Positions 1 to 9,104 of a DNA stretch of 64,000 bases are shown one piece after another. The stretch is taken from NCBI RefSeq assembly GCF_014698735.1, contig NZ_JACJTQ010000027.1, positions 1 through 64,000 on the forward strand, in the 5' to 3' direction. The stretch comes from Anabaena catenula FACHB-362 (lineage in GTDB: Bacteria > Cyanobacteriota > Cyanobacteriia > Cyanobacteriales > Nostocaceae). Numbering within the stretch: position 1 is the stretch's first letter; each line of letters opens with the position of its first letter. The notes under the pieces are model-generated. The model did not search any database. It worked only from the letters and a program-made list of their open reading frames with translations, and was not told the DNA's origin. The position numbers were made by a program, and so were the translations under genes.

Positions 1-1053
1 AATACTTCAGCCACTGTGAGTAACATTGCTAATTCCTTAAAATCGCAACTGAATTTTGCAACTAGCAGTATTGCTGATGCACTCAGTTATGGTGCAAATC
101 TCTCCATAGATCAAATTACTAACGCTCTTTGGAATACTACCTTTGTCGCCAATGGTCGTGAATTAGCTAATGTTTTATGGAATAATACTTCATCCACTGT
201 GAGTAACATTGCTAATTCCCTCAAATCACAACTGAATTTTGCAACTAGCAGTATTGCTGATGCACTCAGTTATGGTGCAAATCTCTCCATAGATCAAATT
301 ACTAACGCTCTTTGGAATACTACCTTTGTCGCCAATGGTCGTGAACTAGCTAATGTACTATGGAATAATACTTCAGCCACTGTGAGTAACATTGCTAATT
401 CCTTAAAATCGCAACTGAATTTTGCAACTAGCAGTATTGCTGATGCACTCAGTTATGGTGCAAATCTCTCCATCAATCAAATTACTAGTGCGCTGTGGAA
501 TACTACTTTTGTCGCCAATGGTCGTGAATTAGCTAATGTTTTATGGAATAATACTTCAGCCACTGTGAGTAACATTGCTAATTCCTTAAAATCGCAACTG
601 AATTTTGCAACTAGCAGTATTGCTGATGCACTCAGTTATGGTGCAAATCTTTCCACAAATCAAATTACTAATGCTCTTTGGAATAGTGCTTTTGTAGCAG
701 ACAGTCGTCAATTAGCTAATGTGCTATGGAATAATACTTCAGCTACTGCTAGTAACGTTGCTCATTCCCTGAAATCGCAACTGAATTTTTCGACAAATAC
801 TATTGCTGATGCCTTAGATTTTGGTGCAAATCTTTCCATCAATCAAATTACTAACGCTCTTTGGAATACTGCTTTTGTCGCCAATGCTGATGAATTGACT
901 CAAACCTTATGGCGTAGCACACGAGCAACTGTTGAGCAAATTTCTAGTGCTTTTCAAGCAATTAACATCAATATAAGTGTTAGTCAAGTCAACAACATTG
1001 TCAGTGGAGTAACTCAAGCTGTAGGTAGCTTTTTTGAGAATTTATTCGGCTAG
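1..1053 (+). CDS. Tandem 61-residue repeat protein, 3' part only
   Basis: The reading frame is open from base 1, so the gene starts upstream of the window; the GTG at base 16 lies inside a repeat and is not a credible start. The visible part has nearly five copies of a 61-residue (183-base) unit; unit boundaries fall at bases 1, 184, 367, 550 and 733. Each unit divides into four sub-repeats of 15-16 residues built on I/L-A/T-x-x-L (IANSLKSQLNFATSS, IADALSYGANLSIDQ, ITNALWNTTFVANGRE, LANVLWNNTSATVSN), which suggests a helical solenoid. There is no Cys. The first four copies are almost identical at the DNA level, a sign of recent amplification, while the last copy and the tail have drifted. I do not recognise a family and assign no function. 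Confidence 0.8.
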   Translation, partial: NTSATVSNIANSLKSQLNFATSSIADALSYGANLSIDQITNALWNTTFVANGRELANVLWNNTSSTVSNIANSLKSQLNFATSSIADALSYGANLSIDQITNALWNTTFVANGRELANVLWNNTSATVSNIANSLKSQLNFATSSIADALSYGANLSINQITSALWNTTFVANGRELANVLWNNTSATVSNIANSLKSQLNFATSSIADALSYGANLSTNQITNALWNSAFVADSRQLANVLWNNTSATASNVAHSLKSQLNFSTNTIADALDFGANLSINQITNALWNTAFVANADELTQTLWRSTRATVEQISSAFQAININISVSQVNNIVSGVTQAVGSFFENLFG

Positions 1054-1107
1054 AATGATGTTCTGTTAGAAGACGTTGCACATAATAGACATCTCCAGAA
1101 AAGAAGG

Positions 1108-1134
1108 TAGAGACGTTCCATGGAAGGTCTCTAC
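1108..1134. repeat. Palindromic dispersed repeat (GTAGAGAC hairpin)
   Basis: Perfect 8-base arms GTAGAGAC (1108-1115) and GTCTCTAC (1127-1134) enclose an 11-base loop. Related 'agacgtt...acgtctct' sequences occur at 16478-16494, 55209-55234 and near 60931, so this is a dispersed element of the genome. Confidence 0.6.
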
Positions 1135-1333
1135 AAGGGTTCTAGGAAACGCACATTTAATTTTCACCAGATGTCTAAGGAAGATATGCAATGATCGTTT
1201 TTAGTCATGCAAGCGATCACTTTTGATGTTGGGCTTTAGGGGTGATCGCTGTTTGGGGATGTGGCAATGCGATCGCGCAAGCGCTGACTTGTTTATAGCA
1301 AGAGATTATTGAACTGCAAAATCTACAAAAACT

Positions 1334-1377
1334 AAACGTGGATCAAACAAGGTAAAAAACTTGATTAATCCACGTTT
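1334..1377 (-). terminator. Hairpin downstream of the DUF937 gene
   Basis: Perfect 10-base arms AAACGTGGAT (1334-1343) and ATCCACGTTT (1368-1377) lie just after the leftward gene ending at 1404. The T-tract beyond the stem is weak, so termination is plausible rather than certain. Confidence 0.45.
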
Positions 1378-1403
1378 GTTACTATCTACTACTCAGTTAA
1401 TAA

Positions 1404-1901
1404 TTACCTACCCAAATACCGACTCGCTAACTTAATAGCATCAGCAATGTCAACATCACCATCGCCGTCAGTATCAAGGAATTTATTCAGCATTGGATTT
1501 CCGCCAGATTGCAAGAAATTCAAAACTAAAGGCACTAATGTAGGTAATAATTGTTGAATCATTCCCGCATCTAAGCCTGTGCGCTGGGCTGCAACATTTG
1601 CCACTTGTTGTTGAATGGCTGGAGAAAATAGTGTATCGACGGCTTGGGAATCTGGAGAAGTACCTGCAAATTGATTCACCAAATCTTGTACAGCTTCTGT
1701 TCCCTCTGTAGCTTGCTTCTCTTGCAAAGATGAATGTACCTGTTTACCAACTACGGATAAAACTGATTGAATGGTGGAGGTATCAGCACCAGTGTTATTG
1801 CTTATCTGTTGAACAGTACTAACAATACTTAGGAGTGAACCTAAACCGCCTTGTTGATTAGAACTACTGACTGCACCGAGAATTTGATCAAAAAGTCCCA
1901 T
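1404..1901 (-). CDS. DUF937-type protein with C-terminal EF-hand-like loop
   Basis: 165 residues. The start MGLFDQILGAV and the pattern QQVANVAAQRTGL...LLPTLVPLVLNFL are typical of DUF937 (YidB-like) proteins, whose function is not established. The C-terminus adds DTDGDGDVDIADAIKLA around residues 143-159, a good calcium-binding EF-hand/dockerin-type loop with acidic residues at alternating positions. There is no signal peptide or membrane segment, so a soluble protein is expected. A hairpin follows at 1334-1377. The calcium link is inferred from the loop only. Confidence 0.75.
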   Translation of the reverse strand: MGLFDQILGAVSSSNQQGGLGSLLSIVSTVQQISNNTGADTSTIQSVLSVVGKQVHSSLQEKQATEGTEAVQDLVNQFAGTSPDSQAVDTLFSPAIQQQVANVAAQRTGLDAGMIQQLLPTLVPLVLNFLQSGGNPMLNKFLDTDGDGDVDIADAIKLASRYLGR

Positions 1902-2066
1902 TCAGTTTTTTCTCCCTTTTTTCTGATTTTAGTAGTTCACCCAGGCAAATTTTCCTCAATCTACCAAATTGGGCTTTTTTATCTTCTGGGGAAAAACACT
2001 TAACTGATTAAACCGATTAAGATCAGAAGCATCTAGCTTCTTAATATCTACTTATCCTTGCTATTC

Positions 2067-3620
2067 ATGCCTCTGTCGCGCATAGTCACACTCATTGCTG
2101 GTTTGATTATCATTTTGGGGTTAGCCGTATGGCTGATTGATTCACTGTCACGGCTTTACTGGCAAATATCCTATTCTCCCCTGTTAGGTAATTTGCTGCT
2201 GTTGCTGCTGATTCTACTCCTGGGAGGATTGGTTGCGGCTTTTGTCTATTATGTGCTGATGCTGCAATCTGGTGAGAAAAAATCCCGCTATAACCGCAGA
2301 CGAGTTACTCCGGCTCAAATTCCGGCGGCTAAATCGGATGCGGCTTCTACCACTCTCCAAGCAGTGCGCCAACAGGTAGCGCAAATTCAAGATGAAGTTA
2401 CCCGCCAAGCTTTACTAAGTCGCACTAAGGAAATTGAAGCGAATTTAGCCAGAGGAGAAATTCAAGTAGTTGTGTTTGGGACGGGAAGTGCTGGCAAAAC
2501 TTCGCTAGTTAATGCGATTATGGGGCGGATAGTGGGTCAAGTAGATGCACCGATGGGGACAACCCAAGTCGGGGAAACCTATTGTTTGCGCCTGAAGGGA
2601 TTAGAACGCAAGATATTAATTACGGATACGCCGGGGATTTTAGAAGCGGGAGTAGCCGGAACAGAACGGGAACAATTAGCTAGGGCGTTGGCGACAGAAG
2701 CAGATTTACTGTTATTTGTGGTAGATAATGATTTAAGGCGTTCTGAATATGAGCCATTAAAGGGTTTGGCGGAAATTGGTAAGCGATCGCTCTTAGTTCT
2801 CAACAAAACTGATTTATATACAGATGACGACAAAGAAACTATCCTCGCTAGATTGCGTCAACGGGTACTAGGATTTATCGCTCCTAATGATGTTGTGGCG
2901 ATCGCAGCTAATCCCCAAACTGCACAATTAGAAACCGGCGAAACCTTCCAGCCAGAACCTGATATTATCCCCCTTTTGCGACGCATGGCCTCTGTCCTAC
3001 GGGCTGAAGGTGAAGATTTAGTTGCAGATAATATTCTTTTGCAATCTCTGCGGTTGGGAGAAGAAGCCCGAAAACTGATTGATTCTCAACGTCGTCGTCA
3101 AGCTGATAAAATTGTTGAGCGTTTTCAGTGGATTGGGGCTGGTGTGGTATCTGTCACCCCTTTACCAATGGTAGATTTACTCGCCACCGCCGCAGTTAAT
3201 GCCCAAATGGTGGTAGAAATTGGCAGAGTTTACGGTTGTGAATTGAACATGGAACGGGGACGAGAATTAGCCCTGTCTTTAGGTAAAACCATTGCAGGTT
3301 TAGGAATTGTCAAAGGCGCAATAGAATTACTCTCAACTGCACTACAATTTCATGTAGCCACCTTTTTGATTGGTAGAGCTATCCAAGGCGTGACAGCAGC
3401 TTATTTAACGCGTATTGCTGGAAAAAGTTTTATTGAGTATTTTCGCCATGATCAAGACTGGGGTGATGGAGGAATGACAGAAGTAGTACAGCAACAGTTT
3501 CAGATTAATCGCCGAGATGAGTTTATCAAAGTATTTATCCAAGAAGCGATCGCAAAAGTAGTCAAACCTCTCACAGACAACTTTGAGGATAAACAAGAAA
3601 ACAGCAAAGATTCTCGTTGA
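2067..3620 (+). CDS. Membrane-anchored GTPase with DUF697 (YcjF-like) C-terminal domain
   Basis: The frame opens with TTG at 2058, but ATG at 2067 (MPLSRIVTL) is preferred, giving 517 residues. Two hydrophobic segments (about residues 5-30 and 45-70) anchor the protein. The G domain follows: P-loop GTGSAGKTS (around residue 140), G3 DTPG, and G4 NKTD. The C-terminal half (QWIGAGVVSVTPLPMVDLLA onward) matches the DUF697 pattern, with further hydrophobic helices and a likely Thr/Gly-rich membrane contact. Such GTPases are widespread in cyanobacteria and probably act at the cytoplasmic or thylakoid membrane; the substrate process is unknown. The gene stands alone; the short frame overlapping its end is made of repeat sequence. 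Confidence 0.85.
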   Translation: MPLSRIVTLIAGLIIILGLAVWLIDSLSRLYWQISYSPLLGNLLLLLLILLLGGLVAAFVYYVLMLQSGEKKSRYNRRRVTPAQIPAAKSDAASTTLQAVRQQVAQIQDEVTRQALLSRTKEIEANLARGEIQVVVFGTGSAGKTSLVNAIMGRIVGQVDAPMGTTQVGETYCLRLKGLERKILITDTPGILEAGVAGTEREQLARALATEADLLLFVVDNDLRRSEYEPLKGLAEIGKRSLLVLNKTDLYTDDDKETILARLRQRVLGFIAPNDVVAIAANPQTAQLETGETFQPEPDIIPLLRRMASVLRAEGEDLVADNILLQSLRLGEEARKLIDSQRRRQADKIVERFQWIGAGVVSVTPLPMVDLLATAAVNAQMVVEIGRVYGCELNMERGRELALSLGKTIAGLGIVKGAIELLSTALQFHVATFLIGRAIQGVTAAYLTRIAGKSFIEYFRHDQDWGDGGMTEVVQQQFQINRRDEFIKVFIQEAIAKVVKPLTDNFEDKQENSKDSR

Positions 3621-3697
3621 ATAGAAGACTTTTTAGTCGCATATACTCAAAACGGCTAAAACCTGAACTTTTTGATAATACAAAGAACAAATTCAAA

Positions 3698-3735
3698 GCC
3701 TCTCCCCGCAACGGGGAGAGGTTTGGAGAGGGGTT
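3698..3735. repeat. Dispersed 'ctccccgc-ggggag' palindrome
   Basis: Stem CTCCCCG/CGGGGAG followed by a second GGAGAGGGG block. A divergent copy is at 20750-20791 (cccctccccgc...gaggaggggg...ggtggggttc), so it is a repeat family rather than a gene-specific signal. Confidence 0.6.
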
Positions 3736-3800
3736 CCATATTCGGTTAGACTATGAACCATTTGCAGCATCCATCAATCGGTTTTGCTTAATTACTTATT

Positions 3801-3853
3801 CAAAAAACTCGACCCGTTCCCGCGTTAGCCCGAATAAGTTTTTAACCGAACAC
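3801..3853. repeat. MITE-like dispersed element, copy A (short form)
   Basis: It shares 'aaaaaactcgacccgt' with 52322-52337 and 'ttaaccgaaca' with 35706-35716. The inner part differs between copies. Copies B and C are at 35645-35716 and 52295-52369. Confidence 0.55.
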
Positions 3854-4209
3854 GATATTACTCTACCCAACTCCCAAAACTCTATCTTTATTTATGTGTA
3901 TTATCAAATTTAAAGCTTCAAGTATAAACCCTTAAGTAATTAATTTATGTTTTATAAATTGATCAACTTGTGATCTAGTTGATTTTACCCATAGTTAAAC
4001 ATCTCCCTATTTTGGAGAGAGGCTGAAAAAGCCTGGAATCACTATGCTGATGACTATATCCAAAAGAAGACGGCAGTTGGGAGAAAGAGGTTTCTTGAAC
4101 CTATCTTAATTTAAAGATACAAACAATTCTTTCTCAGTATTCCGGAAAGTCAAAGGAAATTCAGAAAAGGTATGTAACAAGAATGTAAAAATTTCTCAGT
4201 AACAAATAT

Positions 4210-6003
4210 ATGAATCAGCAAATAATTGGTAAATTACTACAAGGGCGTTACCAAATTGTGCAAAGCCTTGGTGCAGGGGTGTTTGGACAAACCTATATCG
4301 CTGAAGATGTCCATTACCCAGAAAAACCCAAATATGTCGTCAAGCAGCTGAAAGTCAACAGCTATCAATCTACTTCCTATTTTGACTACCTGAGATTACG
4401 GTTTCTGACTGAAACTGAAACTCTCAAGCATTTAGGAGGCCATAACCAAATTCCCCAACTCATCACCTGCTTTGAAGAAAATGAACGATTTTACTTAGTA
4501 CAAGAATATATTGCTGGACAGCCTTTGTCAGTTGAATTACATAGAAATAAACAAATGGAACGCCAGTGGAGTGTTCCTGAAGTTATGGAGTTTCTCGAAG
4601 ATGCTTTAGGGATTCTCGCATTTGTTCACTCTCAAGGCTTTATTCACTGCGATATCAAACCAGAAAACTTAATCAGACGTAATTCTGATGGTAAATTAGT
4701 GTTAATTGATTTTGGATCAATTCAGCCAATTGACTTTAGTATAGATGCAGAATTACCCATTTCCCAGATTCCCGTAACTTCATTAGGTTACATTCCTCCA
4801 GAGCAATTTCTTGGACAAACACAACCCAATAGCGATCTTTATGCTTTGGGGATGATTGCTATCCAAGGTTTAACAGGATTAACACCTTTGCAATTAACAA
4901 TTGATCCTGCTACTAATGAAATACCCTGGTGTCATGAGAATAACCCAAGTGATGATTATCTAGCTGTTTTCCTCAGCCAAATGATTCGCTATAATTACCA
5001 AGAGCGTTTTCAGTCTGCAAATGAAGCGCTATGGGTATTCAAACACATAAGATGGGAAAATCAGCTAGAAGAAATTGTCGCAGCACAGTCTCCAGTTTCT
5101 GTAGAGACATCTGTAAAAAATCAAAACAATCAAAACAATAAACAAAGAAAATCTGATCCATTATTAGCAGGAATGCGATTAGGATTAACTATTAATTCTG
5201 TAATAGTTGGATTAGGAGTATATGCTTTAGTTAATAATTCTCTCAGCTACTCAGAAACAGGAACTTTATCTAAAGCAATTGCAGAATATCAAGCCGGAGA
5301 TTTAGAAAAAGCAATTAGTTTAGCTAAATCAATTCCTTCCTATAGCAACGTATATCCAGAGGCTCAAGATACAATTGCAGAATGGCAAAAGCAATGGCAC
5401 AATGATACAAAAAAGTATTTAGTAGCGGAACAGGCTTTAAATGACGGTAAACTGTCACAGGTTATGGATGTTATTCCTCAAATTCCATACACTTCATACT
5501 GGCGTACTAAAAGAGAAAAATTAATTGAGAAAACCCTAACTAACCTGGAAGAAAAAACACACACTTTATTAAACAAAGCTTACGCCAGTGCAGAAAACAG
5601 AGATTTTTCCGCTGCTTTAGAATATCTGCGTCAAGTTCCTCCAGAAAGTTCTGCTGGTGCTATAGTCCAAAAGAAGTTAGCTGAATACAATCAAAAAAGG
5701 CAAATGAGAGCCGGATATTTTTTACATACAGCCTATCAAAAAGCTTTAATAAGTGATTTTTCAAGTGCGATAAAATTCCTAGAAAAAATTCCTCAAAATA
5801 CTGATGTTTATCCTCAAGCTCAAACCAAATTGCAAGAGTATAAAACAAAACTAAAAATTCGGGAAAAAGTTCAAAATACTCTCAGACTGAAAAAAGTTTT
5901 TCCTGTCAATCAATCGACTACATTTGGACAGATAGACTCAGATACTAAAACTGCATATTTTTCCTCACCTGATTCTCCGCGAGAAATAAATATTAGCAGT
6001 TAG
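4210..6003 (+). CDS. Ser/Thr protein kinase (Hanks type) with one membrane segment
   Basis: 597 residues. Kinase domain 1-280: glycine loop GAGVFG (21-26), ATP-binding Lys45 in VVKQ, catalytic loop HCDIKPEN (146-153) and DFG (167-169). HCD in place of HRD makes this a non-RD kinase, although the catalytic Asp, Lys and Asn are present. A single hydrophobic segment (GLTINSVIVGLGVYALV, about 325-341) precedes a C-terminal region with three loosely repeated helical units containing 'AISLAKSIPSYSNVYPEAQ'-type motifs, TPR-like in appearance. The architecture suggests a cytoplasmic kinase and an extracytoplasmic sensor. It converges with a second kinase gene 42 bases downstream. The target is unknown. 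Confidence 0.9.
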   Translation: MNQQIIGKLLQGRYQIVQSLGAGVFGQTYIAEDVHYPEKPKYVVKQLKVNSYQSTSYFDYLRLRFLTETETLKHLGGHNQIPQLITCFEENERFYLVQEYIAGQPLSVELHRNKQMERQWSVPEVMEFLEDALGILAFVHSQGFIHCDIKPENLIRRNSDGKLVLIDFGSIQPIDFSIDAELPISQIPVTSLGYIPPEQFLGQTQPNSDLYALGMIAIQGLTGLTPLQLTIDPATNEIPWCHENNPSDDYLAVFLSQMIRYNYQERFQSANEALWVFKHIRWENQLEEIVAAQSPVSVETSVKNQNNQNNKQRKSDPLLAGMRLGLTINSVIVGLGVYALVNNSLSYSETGTLSKAIAEYQAGDLEKAISLAKSIPSYSNVYPEAQDTIAEWQKQWHNDTKKYLVAEQALNDGKLSQVMDVIPQIPYTSYWRTKREKLIEKTLTNLEEKTHTLLNKAYASAENRDFSAALEYLRQVPPESSAGAIVQKKLAEYNQKRQMRAGYFLHTAYQKALISDFSSAIKFLEKIPQNTDVYPQAQTKLQEYKTKLKIREKVQNTLRLKKVFPVNQSTTFGQIDSDTKTAYFSSPDSPREINISS

Positions 6004-6045
6004 AAAACCTGATTTAAATAATTAACATCACTTAAGATTATTTTT

Positions 6046-8157
6046 TTAAGAGTTTGAATTAGGCATTCGCAAAATCGGTACAATTATAGAGCGAGATTTT
6101 TCAGTTGTTAATTTAATTTGTGCTTGTTTGATAGCATCTATTGCTTGTTGGTAATCAGGTTTGTATTTAATGGCTTGTTCATAAGATAAAATTGCTTCTT
6201 GATATTGTTTTAAATTTAAAAAAGCATTACCTCGGCTATACCAACTTTCGTGATGACTTGGTTGATAACGAACTGCTTTATTATAAGATTCGATCGCCTC
6301 TGCGTATCTTTGTAAACTATATTGTGAATTACCTAAATTATACCACACTTGATAATTATTTTTCTTCAAATAAATTGCTTTATTATAAGCTTCGATTGCT
6401 TCTGCATACCGTTGAGTTTGATGTAATGACCAACCAATATTATACCAAGATAGATAGCTGTCAGGATTATATTTAATGACTTGTCTAAAAGAATCAATTG
6501 CTTCTGGATATCTTCGCAAAGTAATTAAGACATTACCTCTAGAAAACCAAGCTTGATAATAATTGGGTTTGTACTGCACCACTTTATCATATGCCTTAAA
6601 AGCATCTTCATAGCGATTTAAATTCACCAGTGAATTTCCCCAATTATACAAAGCAGCTTCATAGTCTGGCTTTAATTCTACCGCTTTTGTATATGCTGTA
6701 ATTGCATCATCATATTGTTTTAAAGTTTGTAATGCAAAACCTTTCTTATACCAAATCTCATGATTATCTGGTTGTAATTCTATTGCTTGATCATAAGATT
6801 TAACGGCATTATCGTATTGTTTTAAATTCCTGAATGCATCACCTTTAGCATTCCACATTTCTGGATAATTATTTTTTATTTTTAACGCTTTATCAAAAGC
6901 AGAAATTGCTTCTGAATAACGCTGTAAACTTGCCAAAGCAAAACCTCTCCCAGCCCAAGCTTCTAAATAATCAGGCTGAATTTGAATAGCTTTATCATAG
7001 GACAATAGTGATTCTTGATATTTTTTTAATTCAAATAATGCTTTACCTTTACCATACCAGCCTTGAAAGTAATTAACTTTAATATTAACTGCTTTTTCAT
7101 AAACTGCAAGTGCATCCTCATAGCGATGTAACTGCAAAAGTGTATTTCCTTGATTATATAATTCTGTCGCATTCTTAGTATTAATTTTATTGAAAATCAA
7201 TATTGATGCTGTTCCCCCCAAACCTAGTAAAAATATGCCTAATATTAATTTGATAAATAAACCTTTTTTAGATGGTTGAGGTTTGAGATTATTAATTGGA
7301 GTAGCAGGACTTAAAGCTATTGTCCCAGATGGAGGTTTAATTAATTCTTGAAGTGCCTGTAATGCCACGGTGGCTGAACCAAAACGTTGACGAAAATCAT
7401 AACAAATCATTTTGTCTAAAAAGTCAGCAAATTCTGATGTAACTGTGGCATGATTTCGCCAAATAATTTCATTATTTTCGGAATCTTGTTCTATTTGTTC
7501 AGGTGATAATCCTGTGATTGCTTGAATGGCAATTATTCCTAATGCATAGATATCACTACTTAATTTTGGTGTTCCTTGCGCTTGTTCTCCCGGCATATAA
7601 CCAGGTGTACCAATAACGATGGTAGATTTAGTTTTACCTGTGGGAGCAATTACTTGGGTTGTGATTTCTTTAACTGCACCAAAATCAATTAGAATTAATT
7701 TGCTATCTTGATCACGTCTGAGAATATTACGCGGGTTAACATCACGGTGAATTACTTTTTGTTGATGTACAAAGTCTAAAATTTCTAAAATCTCTTGTAA
7801 CAACAAAACTACTTGATCTTGACTGAGGATTTTTCCCGGTGATAACTCTTGACTGAGATCATGACCGATAATGAATTCCTGCACAAGATAGAATTCAGCA
7901 TTTTCCTCAAAGTAGGCTAAAAGTTGGGGAATACAATCATGAGTTCCTAACTTGTATAAAACCTGTGCTTCTGTATCAAATAGCCGCCTAGCTATTTCCA
8001 AAGTGGCTGCATTAGTTGACAGAGGCTTGAGTTTCTTGACAACGCACTGGGGTGAGCCAGGTAAATGAGTATCATAAGCTACGTAAGTTTCACCAAATCC
8101 CCCTCCTCCCAGGTGGCTGATAATCTGGTATCTTCCAACAAGTGTGTTTCCTAGCAT
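6046..8157 (-). CDS. Ser/Thr protein kinase with about ten TPR repeats
   Basis: 703 residues. Kinase domain 1-275: glycine loop GGGGFGET, VVKK, catalytic loop HRDVNPRN (137-144) and DFG (158-160). The Lys normally two residues after the catalytic Asp (HRDxK) is Asn141, so activity may be altered. A membrane segment (LILGIFLLGLGGTASILIF, about 305-323) leads into about ten consecutive 34-residue TPR units with W/Y-x-x-G and A-x-x-x-Y-x-x-A signatures, an interaction platform probably outside the cytoplasm. Kinase-TM-TPR proteins are common in Nostocales. The gene is convergent with the kinase at 4210-6003, with no shared operon. Confidence 0.9.
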   Translation of the reverse strand: MLGNTLVGRYQIISHLGGGGFGETYVAYDTHLPGSPQCVVKKLKPLSTNAATLEIARRLFDTEAQVLYKLGTHDCIPQLLAYFEENAEFYLVQEFIIGHDLSQELSPGKILSQDQVVLLLQEILEILDFVHQQKVIHRDVNPRNILRRDQDSKLILIDFGAVKEITTQVIAPTGKTKSTIVIGTPGYMPGEQAQGTPKLSSDIYALGIIAIQAITGLSPEQIEQDSENNEIIWRNHATVTSEFADFLDKMICYDFRQRFGSATVALQALQELIKPPSGTIALSPATPINNLKPQPSKKGLFIKLILGIFLLGLGGTASILIFNKINTKNATELYNQGNTLLQLHRYEDALAVYEKAVNIKVNYFQGWYGKGKALFELKKYQESLLSYDKAIQIQPDYLEAWAGRGFALASLQRYSEAISAFDKALKIKNNYPEMWNAKGDAFRNLKQYDNAVKSYDQAIELQPDNHEIWYKKGFALQTLKQYDDAITAYTKAVELKPDYEAALYNWGNSLVNLNRYEDAFKAYDKVVQYKPNYYQAWFSRGNVLITLRRYPEAIDSFRQVIKYNPDSYLSWYNIGWSLHQTQRYAEAIEAYNKAIYLKKNNYQVWYNLGNSQYSLQRYAEAIESYNKAVRYQPSHHESWYSRGNAFLNLKQYQEAILSYEQAIKYKPDYQQAIDAIKQAQIKLTTEKSRSIIVPILRMPNSNS

Positions 8158-8289
8158 CTCGGTTGCTGAGTTGAGTGCAATATTACCTGATTACATCTTG
8201 CCACAGAGAAACGGGAAGAAGGAGCAGGACAAGGGGGACACGGAGACGCGGGGACGCGAGGAAAATTAAGAATTCTCTGTTCCCTGTTT

Positions 8290-8313
8290 ACGAATTACGA
8301 ATTACGAATTACG
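8290..8313. repeat. Short tandem heptamer repeat (ACGAATT)
   Basis: Three and a half copies of ACGAATT lie in the 193-base gap before the rhomboid-like gene, with a 'ggcgtagcct' block after it. This is the STRR type known from Nostocales. Confidence 0.7.
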
Positions 8314-8350
8314 TTGGCGTAGCCTGCGGTCGGCATTATTACGAATTATT

Positions 8351-9046
8351 ATGATTCCTATTAGTGATAACATTCAGAGTTGGAAAAAGCCAATTATTAC
8401 CTATTGGTTGATTGGGATTAATCTTGGTATATTTTGTTGGGAACTGAAATTAGATGCAAGTAATCAATTAAGTGCTTTTGTCAATAGTTGGGGGATAATT
8501 CCAGAGCAAACTAATGCGGCGATAACAAATGCCATTTTTTATAATTCAGCAGCTTGGATAGTTGTATTTTGGCGGTTAATTTCTCTACCTCTAGCACTAT
8601 TTTTGCATAGCAGTTTTAGTCAAATACTCGGCAATCTAATTTTTTTATGGGTGTTTGGTAAGACTATAGAAAGGGTTTTAGGACAACAAAGATATTTATT
8701 GATTTACTTAGTTGCTGGTATTTTTACTGGAATAGTGCAAATTTTAATGGAACCAAAGTTAGCAATTCCAGTGATTGGGTCTAATGGAGCGATTGCAGCT
8801 ATTTTAGGAGCTTATATTATGAAGTTTCCTCAAGCTAAAATATATTCAATATTGCCTTTGATTATTTTATTTATCCCAGTTGAAATACCAGCATTTTTAT
8901 ATTTATTTTGGTGGTTTGTTCAGCAGCTATTTTATGGAATTGGCAGTTTAAATATTTCTGGTGGTGTAGCTAATCTTGGTTATTGGGGACAATTTGCAGG
9001 ATTAGTTACAGGTGTGGCTTTTATGCGAATGGTGCAACGACGTTGA
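8351..9046 (+). CDS. Rhomboid-family membrane protein lacking the catalytic Ser and His (pseudoprotease)
   Basis: 231 residues with six or so membrane helices. The rhomboid landmarks are clear: HSSFSQILGN (86-95) matches the HxxxN region, IPVIGSNGAIAAILGAY (139-155) matches the Ser-helix, and GYWGQFAGLVTG (210-221) matches the His-helix. In active rhomboids these read GxSG and AHxxG; here they are G-S-N145-G and W-G-Q214, so both members of the Ser-His dyad are replaced. The fold is kept, with no frameshift, so this is likely a conserved non-proteolytic member (compare iRhoms and derlins) rather than a decaying gene. A role in binding membrane proteins is inference. Confidence 0.8.
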   Translation: MIPISDNIQSWKKPIITYWLIGINLGIFCWELKLDASNQLSAFVNSWGIIPEQTNAAITNAIFYNSAAWIVVFWRLISLPLALFLHSSFSQILGNLIFLWVFGKTIERVLGQQRYLLIYLVAGIFTGIVQILMEPKLAIPVIGSNGAIAAILGAYIMKFPQAKIYSILPLIILFIPVEIPAFLYLFWWFVQQLFYGIGSLNISGGVANLGYWGQFAGLVTGVAFMRMVQRR

Positions 9047-9104
9047 AATAATTCGTAATTAAGTTTTATGTTATAACGAAGTTTAGATAGTTTCAGCTTC
9101 TCAT

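Larger units (their letters stand above)
1054..1403. other. Intergenic region, repeats only
   Basis: 350 bases between two convergent genes. It holds the GTAGAGAC palindrome, a HIP1 octamer near 1269 and the hairpin at 1334-1377. I see no gene. Confidence 0.6.
3621..4209. other. Intergenic region with two dispersed repeats
   Basis: 589 bases. It contains a 'tctccccgcaacggggagag' palindrome (about 3698-3735) that recurs in variant form at 20750-20791, and one copy of the MITE-like element at 3801-3853. A 98-codon frame starting with TTG at 3617 spans both repeats and is not believable as a gene. The kinase promoter must lie in the right part. Confidence 0.6.

Noticed and set aside
3617-3913. 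98-codon plus-strand frame overlapping the end of the GTPase gene
   Set aside because: It starts with TTG, has no ribosome site, and is built largely of two dispersed repeats.
4150-4156. TCCGGA hexamer upstream of the kinase gene as a heterocyst DIF1-type promoter
   Set aside because: The spacing to the nearest -10-like sequence is too long and there is only one occurrence; chance is more likely.
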